64,000 bases of DNA from NCBI GenBank assembly GCA_027364845.1, contig DAHXOO010000004.1, forward strand, positions 51,841 to 115,840, read 5' to 3'. Below are positions 19,171 through 28,431 of the stretch, in pieces. Both the position numbers and the translations under genes were made by a program. This DNA comes from Pseudomonadota bacterium. GTDB lineage: Bacteria; Pseudomonadota; Gammaproteobacteria; Acidiferrobacterales; UBA6901. The first letter of the stretch is position 1; every line of letters starts with the position of its first letter. The notes below the pieces were generated by a model that was not told the DNA's origin, searched no databases, and saw only the letters and a list, made by a program, of their open reading frames with translations.

Positions 19171-20526
19171 ATGTTCGATAATCTGAGCCAGCGACTGCAG
19201 CAGGTCCTGAAGAAGCTGCGCGGCGAAGGTCGGCTGACCGAAGAGAACATCACCGATGCCTTGCGCGAAGTACGTATGGCTTTGCTCGAGGCGGATGTGG
19301 CGCTGCCGGTAGTAAAGTCCTTCATCGACGACGTGCGCTCGCGCGCGGTCGGCAAGGAGGTTCTCTCCAGCCTCACTCCCGGTCAGGCCGTGATCAAAGT
19401 CGTGTACGACGCACTAGTAGTGCTCATGGGGGAGGCGAACGACAGCCTGCATCTTGCGACGCGGCCGCCGGCAGTGATCCTGATCGCGGGCCTGCAGGGA
19501 TCCGGCAAGACCACGACCGTTGCGAAGCTCGCGCGTTTCCTGCGCGAACGCGAGCACAAGTCGGTGATGGTCGCGAGCGCCGACGTGTACAGGCCGGCGG
19601 CAATCGAGCAGCTCAGGATCCTGGCCGGGACGGTCGGGGCCACTTTCTTTCCGAGCACGGCGCAGCAGAAGCCGGTCGACATCGCGCTTGCGGCGGTCGA
19701 GCAGGCACGCAGATCAGCTACGGATGTGGTCATCATCGACAGCGCTGGGCGATTGCATGTCGATCGCGAGATGATGGACGAGATCCGCGCAATCCACGCT
19801 GCAGTCGATCCAGTCGAGACGCTGTTCGTCGTCGACAGCATGACCGGACAGGATGCCGTGAACACTGCCAAGAGCTTCAACGAGGCGTTGCCCCTGACCG
19901 GCGTGATACTGACCAAGGCTGACGGCGACGCGCGCGGCGGTGCGGCACTGTCCGTGCGTCGTGTCACCGGCAAGCCCATCAAGTTTCTCGGGGTCGGGGA
20001 AAAAACTGATGCGCTCGAGCCGTTTTACCCAGACCGCATGGCTTCGCGCATCCTGGGTATGGGCGATGTGCTGAGTCTCGTCGAGCATGCGCAGCATACG
20101 GTGGACCAGGACCAGGCGCGCAAGCTGGCGCAGAAGATCACCAAGGGCAAGGGCTTCGATCTGGGGGATTTCCGCGACCAGTTGCAGCAAATGGAAAAAA
20201 TGGGCGGGATCGCGAGCCTCATGGACAAGCTTCCGGGAGCAGCCAGCATCCCCGAGGCTGCCAAGGCGCAGATGGACGACAGACAGACGCGGCGCATCAT
20301 CGCGATCATAAATTCGATGACGCCCCAGGAACGGAGCTTTCCCGACATCATACGCGGTTCACGCAAGCGCCGGATTTCCGCGGGGTCGGGCACGCAGGTC
20401 CAGGAAATAAACCGAATGCTGAAGCAGTTCGGCGAAATGCAGAAGATGATGAAACGTCTGGGAAAAGGGGGCCTCGGCAAGATGATGCGGGGCATGAAGG
20501 GCAAGATGCCGGGGCTTCCGTTCTGA
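19171..20526 (+). CDS. ffh: Signal recognition particle protein Ffh
   Basis: MFDNLSQRLQQVLKKLRG, GLQGSGKTTTVAKLA, Met-rich M domain. Confidence 0.97.
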   Translation: MFDNLSQRLQQVLKKLRGEGRLTEENITDALREVRMALLEADVALPVVKSFIDDVRSRAVGKEVLSSLTPGQAVIKVVYDALVVLMGEANDSLHLATRPPAVILIAGLQGSGKTTTVAKLARFLREREHKSVMVASADVYRPAAIEQLRILAGTVGATFFPSTAQQKPVDIALAAVEQARRSATDVVIIDSAGRLHVDREMMDEIRAIHAAVDPVETLFVVDSMTGQDAVNTAKSFNEALPLTGVILTKADGDARGGAALSVRRVTGKPIKFLGVGEKTDALEPFYPDRMASRILGMGDVLSLVEHAQHTVDQDQARKLAQKITKGKGFDLGDFRDQLQQMEKMGGIASLMDKLPGAASIPEAAKAQMDDRQTRRIIAIINSMTPQERSFPDIIRGSRKRRISAGSGTQVQEINRMLKQFGEMQKMMKRLGKGGLGKMMRGMKGKMPGLPF

Positions 20527-20983
20527 GCGGCCGCAGTGCGCCTACCACACGCCGGGGCGCACGGTGCTGTTGTCGTACAGTGCAGCTTCTGCCATTGCGG
20601 ACCCGGAAATACGGTCCGTGCCAGGCGAAGCGGAACCCGATGGGTCCCGTCTGCGATGAAATCGATTTATGTACAACCCCGGGGACTGGCTGGCAGCGCG
20701 TGACAACCGGTTTGCAGACAGCCGATTCTCGTAACCCAGGCAGCGGGTCCACGGTGCCATCCGCCGCTATTGGACGGCGGGCGCAGGCAAGCGAACCCCG
20801 GAATGTCAGTTTGTTGCGGGGGGAAGGCACCTGCTTATGTTGAATCGGTGCCAGCGCGCGCAGCAGGTTGAATTGATTGAAGGGAACTGATATATACGGA
20901 CTATCCGGTATTTAGATAACGTCAAACAATTACGCACGACCGCTTTTCGTCAGGAATCGCGGGTAACGGAGGGAGGCGAGCGC

Positions 20984-21457
20984 ATGAGTATCGTGAAGGA
21001 GACGACATCAAAGCAAAAGTCGGATGAGCGTCGCGAGCGTAGCCACCAGCTGACGCAGAAACTTGTTGTGGAAAGAACCGGGATGCTGGTCCTGTTCTGC
21101 CGCTTGGCAGGTATCGAATCCTATACCCCGGAAAACAGACCGGTGAAGGAATTGCTTGAGGAGTTCTGCCAGATCCTGGTCGACTACATCGCCGCCGGGC
21201 ATTTTGCCCTGTACGAACGCATCATCGATGGCACCGAACGCCGGCGCGAAGTTTCCAGCCTCGCCGCGAAGCTTTATCCGGGCATCGCCCGGACCACGGA
21301 TGCGGCACTCGAGTTCAACGACAAGTACGATCGCGACGATCACCGTCCAATGCTAGAAAACCTGCCACAGGAGCTGTCGCTGCTGGGCGAGCAGATTGCG
21401 GTGCGCATCGAACTGGAAGACCAGCTGATTGCCGCGTTAGCCAGTTCAGCAGGGTAG
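20984..21457 (+). CDS. Rsd/AlgQ-family anti-RNA polymerase sigma factor
   Basis: ERTGMLVLFCRLAGIESYTPENRPVKELLEEFCQILVDYIAAGHFALYERI. Confidence 0.85.
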   Translation: MSIVKETTSKQKSDERRERSHQLTQKLVVERTGMLVLFCRLAGIESYTPENRPVKELLEEFCQILVDYIAAGHFALYERIIDGTERRREVSSLAAKLYPGIARTTDAALEFNDKYDRDDHRPMLENLPQELSLLGEQIAVRIELEDQLIAALASSAG

Positions 21458-21474
21458 CGTCTCGGCAGGTCTGC

Positions 21475-22370
21475 ACCGGGAGTTTGCTGCGCCCGATGAG
21501 ATCACGATAACGCTGGCACAGCTGCTTCTGGGCGGTCCAGGCGACGCCGGTGGAGTGTGCTTGGCGCGCCGTGCAGTTTCGCTGTCTTGCGCGCCGGGAA
21601 GCGATGGCACCACACCACCTAGACTCACACCCGCCGTGTCATAACTGTTACCGGTCTTCATGATGCTGCCTTGACGTTGATTGCCGCCGCTCGAATGCGC
21701 ACGCAGCACGAGCCTCGGATATGCCATGTGCTGACGGGGCGTGTCGAAATGGCGGAGGTCGCCCAGCTTCGCGTCGACCGTTACATCAGAAAGTGCCCGG
21801 CGCATCTCGGCTTCGGGCATCAGCACGCGTCGCACCATTTTTTGCACTAGGTTCACTATTTCTGGAACACGATCTGCGGGACTGGATGGTCGAAACGCAC
21901 TGTCTCCAGCCAGCAGAAGAACGCCGGCTTCCACTGGGCCTTCCGGCATTGGGTCGGCCATGGCAGGGCAGGAACCCGAGGAGACGATGACGCCGCGACC
22001 CGCGTCATCTCCTTGAGGTCGGCGTTTTGTGCCCGCGTGAGATTTCGCCGCCTCCTGCGCCGTGTCCGGCACCTAGGCCACCGTGAGTTCGTGGGCCTGA
22101 TGTAGTCGGGCGAGCATCAGCGCATCGTGCTGGCCGGTCTTGGCCCGCTTGCCGGCCCTGTGCGGGATCAGCGAAGGTACCACCACAGCACACAGTCCTG
22201 GCCCCACCCGGTCAGCCGACGGGTGGTTCCGTACCTACTCGGCCTTGCCTCATAGCAGAACGACAGCACCTCGCCAGCCGGGCTCAGCTTCTTCACAAGC
22301 TTTGCCATCGCCTCCGGACGCGGCTACAGCGACGGCATCGATTCCTTGGGCACATCCAGCCTGAAATACT
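21475..22370 (-). mobile_element. Degenerate IS110-family transposase remnant (multiple frameshifts)
   Basis: In shifting minus-strand frames: YFRLDVPKES, EAMAKLVKKLSPAGEVLS, SLIPHRAGKRAKTGQHDALMLARLHQ, FDTPRQHMAYPRLVLRAHSSGGNQRQGSIMKTGN, AWTAQKQLCQRYRDLIGR. Confidence 0.8.
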
Positions 22371-22490
22371 TGCTAAACTCATTTATGACTTGCCCGCTTC
22401 GTTGTGGCTCGGTGTGGAAGTGAGTAATGTTGCCTCCAACATAACCCACATGATCGGAGGGCCCCCACGTAATCTTGGGAGATTCATACA

Positions 22491-23360
22491 GTGCATGACA
22501 CGTCCAGGACCGCCATCGCCTTTTTGCGACCCATCGCGTTACCCGACACCGAAATCTGGACCGTAAAGTCCGACACCAAGTGCTGGCATGTTTACCATGA
22601 TCGATACGTAATCTGCAGCTGTACATCCGCTGCGGCCGGCTGGAAATACCGTGGAAAAGCGCTATTTGTAAGCGATCGTACCCACATGCTCATGGAGCCG
22701 GGCGAAACCCATATCAATACCGTGGTGCACAAACCGGCTGACCATCGGGTCATGCAAATCGCGCCATCGCTGATCGAAGAGGCCGCCCGGGAATTGGGGC
22801 AACCCCATACGCCACATTTCCGCGTCGCCCAAGTCGCCGATGATCCATTGTTTGTGGGACTAGAACGTTTCTACGCTGCCATCGATAACCAAGAAACCGC
22901 ACTCGAGCAGCAATCACGATTTGCCGCCTGCATCCATTTACTGCTCAGCCATCACACCGAGCGGGCACTGCCGACGTTGCGAAGCGCGAATGCGCATCGC
23001 GCCGTCAAGCGTGCCAAGGCCTATCTTCTGGAACGCTTCGATAAACCGGTCAGCCTCGACGCGCTTTCCGCGGTCGCGGGTCTGAGTCGGTATCACCTGA
23101 TGCGCATCTTCGCGCACCATGTCGGCCTGCCGCCGCACGCCTACCAGATTCACGTTCGCATCGCGCGTGCTGCCACTCTGCTGCGCTCTGGTGTTCCATC
23201 ATCGCAGGTGGGCTCAACAGTCGGCTTTGCGGACCAGAGTCATTTCACCCGACACTTCAGGCGTGTCATGTCAATCACGCCAGGAGAATACGCCAGGATA
23301 ATGAGGAAAATGCGTATGAAAATACGATCTTGCCCCGTTATTCCGGACCCCCAGGTATGA
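22491..23360 (+). CDS. AraC-family transcriptional regulator
   Basis: C-terminal HTH pair SLDALSAVAGLSRYHLMRIFAHHVGLPPHAY ... QVGSTVGFADQSHFTRHFRRVMSITPGEYAR. Confidence 0.9.
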   Translation: MHDTSRTAIAFLRPIALPDTEIWTVKSDTKCWHVYHDRYVICSCTSAAAGWKYRGKALFVSDRTHMLMEPGETHINTVVHKPADHRVMQIAPSLIEEAARELGQPHTPHFRVAQVADDPLFVGLERFYAAIDNQETALEQQSRFAACIHLLLSHHTERALPTLRSANAHRAVKRAKAYLLERFDKPVSLDALSAVAGLSRYHLMRIFAHHVGLPPHAYQIHVRIARAATLLRSGVPSSQVGSTVGFADQSHFTRHFRRVMSITPGEYARIMRKMRMKIRSCPVIPDPQV

Positions 23361-23590
23361 CGGCGGCTTCAATGTCCACGTGCAAGCGGCGCTGCAGGTT
23401 AGGCGCACGGTCGTGGGTGCTGACCCCTGTCTGGAATTTGTCCCTGCCGGTCTTGGTCGCGCACACGGGGACGGCGCTTGGCATGGCCCAAGTGCATCCA
23501 GTCAAATACCTCCGTGTGCAACTCGCCACGCGCCATGGCGTAGACCGCAGTGTCGATGGTTTCGTGAGAAACCTGCAACAAAGGCGTTTG
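23345..23590 (-). mobile_element. IS30-family transposase fragment (frameshifted)
   Basis: VSHETIDTAVYAMARGELHTEVFDWMHLGHAKRRPRVRDQDRQGQIPD then shifted VSTHDRAPNLQRRLHVDIEAAVIPGG, resembling IS30 VSHETIY...RRGQI..MVSIHVRPPEV..R...GHWEGDLIKG. Confidence 0.7.
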
Positions 23591-23717
23591 CGAATGTACA
23601 AGCGCCGGTGTGCCGGCTGTCTGCTCGGTCGGATAGCCCGCCATCGGGCAGCATAGAATCTGCTTTCATTTATACACTCCTCCCTCAAGCTTCCGGAAAT
23701 CGGAAATTTCGTACTTA

Positions 23718-23795
23718 CGGCACGCGCCTGCGCAAACTGGCGTTGCCGCTGCGGCGCATTGGTGTTACCCGCCCTAACGTCAGTCTCGATTCCCT
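23718..23795 (+). pseudogene. moaA fragment
   Basis: 78 bp match to moaA in this window (27002-27079, opposite strand), 69/78 identical by hand alignment; GTRLRKLALPLRRIGVTRPNVSLDSL. Confidence 0.8.
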
Positions 23796-24353
23796 TGCGC
23801 TCGCGGTAGTACTCATCGTAGGTCGTACAAGCCTTATGACCTGAATTTATGCTGCCAATTGGCAGGTGTGCATTCTCGGGTAGACGCGGAATGCCTTCAG
23901 ATGAAGGCCTGTAATTGAAGAAAAAGAGGTGGCTCCCGCTGGAAAAATGACTTGCCACAACCGACGGCAGTTGTTGCATGGCATGGAGTCCAAGGCCGCC
24001 ACGTCGATCTGCCCTGCAAGACGGAGCAGTCGCCCTTCTCATTCCTCGTTTGATTTGGTCATGCCGCAGACGAGTGACCAAGCCCTGGCATGCCTGCATG
24101 TGATTTTTTTGCATTAAATCTCATTTGGGAGACGTGCAATCGAGTCGGCACATCGAGCCTGTCGATATGCTCAAAGGAAATGGAATCCTGCTGCACGCAC
24201 GATGCCTGTCTCCAACGAATGAACACGAGACAGCAATAACGTTCTAGCCAAATCAGACGGCGTCGTTATCTTTCTTAATAGAAGAAATGGTCTGCGTCGC
24301 AGAACGACGCGAGCTGTCCCTAATTACAATCTATCAATCTGATCGGAGAATAT

Positions 24354-24860
24354 ATGCTGAAACGAACACTCTTCCGTACCCTTCTGGGGAGCTTTGCCGT
24401 TGTTGGCGCCCTTGCGGGCTTCATTCCTGTCGCATCCGCCGCATTGAGCGGAAGCTGCGGAATGGTGGTATCGCTGCCTCATAACTACGTCCTCGGCAGC
24501 ATGTCGGGAACCATGAACACGGGCACCGGCGCTTATAGTGGCAACTTCCAGCTTGCCACCCCCGGATCGACAAAAGGGGTGAACGTGCTTGCGGTGCTCG
24601 ATTTCAACACCAGCACCATCAGCTTCAACGTCACGCAGGTCACCATCGGCAACCCCAACTCCTACGGAACATCGGAGGCCTCAACCCCGTTTACGACCGT
24701 GGCGGGACCGCTGCCGAATTCATACACGATCACCTTCACGCCGCCGTCGTCCACCGCGATCAATCTCAACCTTCTGCCCGTGAATTCGGGCAACACGATA
24801 CTGGTTCAGGGAACTGCTTCCGGCGCCTCTGCGCTGGTGGGCGTCTGCCAGGCACTCTAG
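24354..24860 (+). CDS. Secreted hypothetical protein with signal peptide
   Basis: MLKRTLFRTLLGSFAVVGALAGFIPVASA signal peptide; Ser/Thr-rich mature region. Confidence 0.55.
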   Translation: MLKRTLFRTLLGSFAVVGALAGFIPVASAALSGSCGMVVSLPHNYVLGSMSGTMNTGTGAYSGNFQLATPGSTKGVNVLAVLDFNTSTISFNVTQVTIGNPNSYGTSEASTPFTTVAGPLPNSYTITFTPPSSTAINLNLLPVNSGNTILVQGTASGASALVGVCQAL

Positions 24861-24898
24861 ATAGGACTCCGAGGCATCCAGCAGGGGGAAACAACGTC

Positions 24899-25096
24899 AT
24901 GAAACGCATTAAAAAACTGCTGTGGGGTCCGTTGCTGGGCATGTTCCTGGCGCTCGCCGCGTGCGGGGGCGGCGGCGGGGGCGGGTCCACCCCATCATCG
25001 TCTTCATCGTCCAGTGGTTCCAGTCCGACCGCCGCGGCCAATAATGGCACCGCGTCAACCGTTGTGGTCGCAACGGTGGTGGTGGGCTCTCAGTAA
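24899..25096 (+). CDS. Mini-lipoprotein with Gly7 and Ser-rich tract
   Basis: Lipobox LAAC followed by GGGGGGGSTPSSSSSSSGSS; 65 aa. Confidence 0.5.
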   Translation: MKRIKKLLWGPLLGMFLALAACGGGGGGGSTPSSSSSSSGSSPTAAANNGTASTVVVATVVVGSQ

Positions 25097-25224
25097 TCGG
25101 CGCTTGGCTCCACGGGCCAGGCGTTCCCTGGTCCGTGGAATCCGAGTTTGACCCCGACTTTGTTGCATCGCATGCTATAATGGGAAGTGGTGAGATCGCA
25201 TAGAGGATAGAGGAGAGAATCGCT

Positions 25225-25284
25225 ATGCCACGATTCGCAACGAGCGTGGCATTATTGTCGATGGATAAGGATCGCTCACAATAA
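25225..25284 (+). other. Possible 19-aa leader ORF overlapping an 8-bp hairpin, upstream of lipoprotein gene
   Basis: ATGCCACG(25225-25232)/CGTGGCAT(25245-25252) inverted repeat; ORF MPRFATSVALLSMDKDRSQ preceded by gaggagag. Confidence 0.3.
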
Positions 25285-25300
25285 CAAGAGAGAAAGTAAC

Positions 25301-25918
25301 ATGAAATGCTACGTTCGTTCGTCAGGCGCTTCGCGGCTTTTCTTGGTAGTTTTCGCAACCGTGGCGGCCATGGTTTCGGGTTGCAGTTCGGTTCCACCTA
25401 CTTATGAAAATGCACTCAACTTGTCCGATGCGGTAAAGGCGAATACTGCTGTCATACCTGCACCGCTGGATACTACGTGGCCGCACGTGCTGCTCATTCT
25501 GCCGCAAGACGGATTTATCGTGCAAAGTATTGACGACAAGAACCATGTGATTACCGCGCATCGGGAGATAGCCGATGCCAACAATCCCGATACCTCCTAC
25601 GATATCACGACTTCATTCACCTTGGTGTCCGCCGCGGCGAATAAGACCGAAGTGGTCATGGCGGCCAATCGTAAGACCGAGATGCATTACAAGGAGCACA
25701 CCTGGTGGCACCTGCTGTGGTTGATACCTATCTTCCCGACAGGCACCGAATACACCACCGTGGTGGTGGCTCGCGACACGATCCATTCGTCGCATTTCTA
25801 TGATGAATTTTTTGTGTCACTGAAGACGTCGATTCAAGCAGCATCCGTGCACACGGCCGCTGCGCCAACGGCGGCTGTGCCGGTGGGAACGGCTGTGCCG
25901 GCTGGAACGAAGAACTGA
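25301..25918 (+). CDS. Putative lipoprotein with Ala/Pro/Thr-rich C-terminus
   Basis: Lipobox VSGC; C-terminal TAAAPTAAVPVGTAVPAGT. Confidence 0.6.
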   Translation: MKCYVRSSGASRLFLVVFATVAAMVSGCSSVPPTYENALNLSDAVKANTAVIPAPLDTTWPHVLLILPQDGFIVQSIDDKNHVITAHREIADANNPDTSYDITTSFTLVSAAANKTEVVMAANRKTEMHYKEHTWWHLLWLIPIFPTGTEYTTVVVARDTIHSSHFYDEFFVSLKTSIQAASVHTAAAPTAAVPVGTAVPAGTKN

Positions 25919-26391
25919 AGTGGTGTGTGCGGGTCGGGGCCAGATTTGTCATTGTCCAGGGCGGAAGTTATGGATTGTTTCATCAACAAGCGTGCGCGAG
26001 ACCAGTGGCACGAGTTTGATTCGCTCTCCGCCGGTGAAATCAATCAGCCCGGCTAACGTGCAGCCCAATTCAGCGAGCCAATCAGCGCGATTTAGCGCAA
26101 GTGCTATCGCAACCGTTGCACCGGTCGGTTGCGCCGCCCAGGCGTCGCGACCGCTGCGTTTCGCATCGCGAGATGTCCCGCCAGGCGTTTGAACTCGGCT
26201 TGTACAAATCGGGCGCGAAACCGGCCGAGCTGTGCCAACAGCCGTTTCTCTTTGTTACCACGCCTCCGGGCTGATCCTCGTTATCGGCTATCGTGATGCG
26301 GCGTTGAGAACCAATATGATCACCGAGGAGAAATCAACCTTTATTATTGATGAATCGGCAAAACGGTTGCCTTGCAGAAGTGACGTTGGTG

Positions 26392-27378
26392 CTAGCCCCC
26401 CGTCACTGACATGAAGCGGACTATTTTGTCTGGCCGGGTGGTGAATTCGTGTCTTTCAGGTTTGAGCGAGATTGCCAGGCAGATGGCTTCCTTGAGTCCT
26501 TCGTCGGTCACGCCCGCCCGCAGCAGCGGGCGCAGTTCCAGGTTGTTCTCTTGTCCAAGGCAGGTGTAGATCGTCCCATCCACCGTCAGTCGCACCCGGT
26601 TACAGGTAGCGCAGAAGTGCTGGGAGATGGGCGTGATGAAGCCGATCCTGAGGTTGGTCCCGCCCACCCGGACATAACGCGCAGGGCCGCCACCTGTCAT
26701 CACAGTAGGGATCAGCTCATATCGGGACTGCAGCGTGCGTTTCACCTCCTGCAGGTCCAGGTAGTGTTCGGTAGCCTCGCGCCCGGTGGCGCCCATGGGC
26801 ATCGTTTCAATCAGCCGCAGGGTAAAATCGTAGCGGATGCAGAAGTCGACCATGTCGACGATCTCGCCGTCGTTCACGCCCTTCATTGCCACCATATTGA
26901 TCTTGACCGGATCAAAACCCGCTTCCTTGGCTGCCATCAGCCCGTCCAGCACCTGCTCTAGCCGGCCGCCGCCGGTGATTTCGGCGAAGCGTTCGGGATT
27001 CAGGGAATCGAGGCTGACATTGAGGCGGGTAACGCCGGCGCGCCGCAGCGGCAGCGCCAGTTTGCGCAGGCGCGTGCCGTTGGTGCTGAGCGACAGGTCG
27101 CGCAGCCCGGGGATCCGTACCAGTCGGCCAGCAAGATCCGGCAGCTTGCCGCGCGACAGTGGTTCGCCGCCAGTCAGGCGCACGCGCATGACACCCAGTT
27201 GCGTGAAAGCGCCCACGACACGCTCTATCTCATCAAAGGTGAGCCAGTGCTCGGGCTCTTCGAAACCCGTGAAGCCTTTCGGGATGCAGTATGAACAACG
27301 CAGCTCACAGCGATCGGTCACCGAGATCCGCAGGTACTCGATGCGGCGGTTGAACGAATCGATTAATGCGGTTTGCAT
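26392..27378 (-). CDS. moaA: GTP 3',8-cyclase MoaA
   Basis: Radical SAM CELRCSYC, C-terminal FCATCNRVRLTVDGTIYTC, terminal GG; start MQTALIDSFNRRIEYLRISVTDRC. Confidence 0.95.
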   Translation of the reverse strand: MQTALIDSFNRRIEYLRISVTDRCELRCSYCIPKGFTGFEEPEHWLTFDEIERVVGAFTQLGVMRVRLTGGEPLSRGKLPDLAGRLVRIPGLRDLSLSTNGTRLRKLALPLRRAGVTRLNVSLDSLNPERFAEITGGGRLEQVLDGLMAAKEAGFDPVKINMVAMKGVNDGEIVDMVDFCIRYDFTLRLIETMPMGATGREATEHYLDLQEVKRTLQSRYELIPTVMTGGGPARYVRVGGTNLRIGFITPISQHFCATCNRVRLTVDGTIYTCLGQENNLELRPLLRAGVTDEGLKEAICLAISLKPERHEFTTRPDKIVRFMSVTGG

Positions 27379-27577
27379 GGCACGGAAATGTTTGCACATC
27401 TGCCTTGCCGGGTCCATATGACTAAGGTGGGGGGTACTGCCCCTCCTCGGAATCGGGCCATTGGAGCGCAGTGCTCGAACGGCCGTGTGCAGGTGCGTAA
27501 TGGCCGGTGCATGCAACGTTGCATGCGGCGACGCAAGCGGCTACCTTCTGCTGAGTCATTATAAAAACGGGGGGCTA

Positions 27578-28420
27578 ATGAACAAGGCAGTAATGCGGAC
27601 CTTGGGTTTGGTGGTGTTCATCGCCGGCGCCGGTCGTGCCGCGCTGGCGCGTGACTTCTGGAATTTTGGTCCGCAGCAGACTTACGTGCAGGCGGGGGTG
27701 CAGCAATACGATTGGAAGGAATTCAGCACCAATGGCGGGCCTCTAGACAAGGAATCCGGCCCTATGTTCACGGTCGGTGCGGGTGTGAGTGATTTCCGGC
27801 GTGTCGACAGCGGGCCGATCTTTCGGACTGGGGGCCGGTTGTACCTCGGTACCCTGGACTACGACGGCCAGACCCAGGCTGGCATCCCGCTGACGACCAA
27901 ATCGAATTACAGTGGGCTGCAGTTCGAAGTTCTCGGCGGCTATCGCTTTGCCCGGTGGCTTCGCGGGATCGATCTGTTTGGCGGTGGTGGATGGGAATAT
28001 TGGAACCGTTCCCTCCAGAATACATTGGCTGCCGACGGCTCACCGGCCTACGGCTACCGCGAACAGTACTATATCCTGTATACACGATTTGGTGCCGGAT
28101 ACTTCCAGGAGTTCGGGTCATGGTCGTACCGCATCAAGGCGGGCGGTAAGTATCCCATATATACCTTCGAGCATGCGAACCTCGGCGATGGCCTCAATCT
28201 TGCGCCGGGACGGGACCTGTCCGGATTCGCCAGGGTCAGCTTCGAATTCGGGCCCAGTACGCAAAGTCATTTTGGCCTGATTCTGAGCTACGACACCTAT
28301 CGCTTCAGCCAGTCCTCCCCCAAGCTGCTGACCAATGGCGGCGTTCCAGTGGGTTATTTCGTGCAGCCGGAGAGTCACCGCGACATCTATGGAATTCGCG
28401 GTGTCTACTATTTCCGCTGA
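27578..28420 (+). CDS. Predicted outer-membrane beta-barrel protein
   Basis: Signal peptide MNKAVMRTLGLVVFIAGAGRAALA, OmpA/W-like strand pattern, C-terminal IYGIRGVYYFR. Confidence 0.6.
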   Translation: MNKAVMRTLGLVVFIAGAGRAALARDFWNFGPQQTYVQAGVQQYDWKEFSTNGGPLDKESGPMFTVGAGVSDFRRVDSGPIFRTGGRLYLGTLDYDGQTQAGIPLTTKSNYSGLQFEVLGGYRFARWLRGIDLFGGGGWEYWNRSLQNTLAADGSPAYGYREQYYILYTRFGAGYFQEFGSWSYRIKAGGKYPIYTFEHANLGDGLNLAPGRDLSGFARVSFEFGPSTQSHFGLILSYDTYRFSQSSPKLLTNGGVPVGYFVQPESHRDIYGIRGVYYFR

Positions 28421-28431
28421 TCGAGGTTTTC

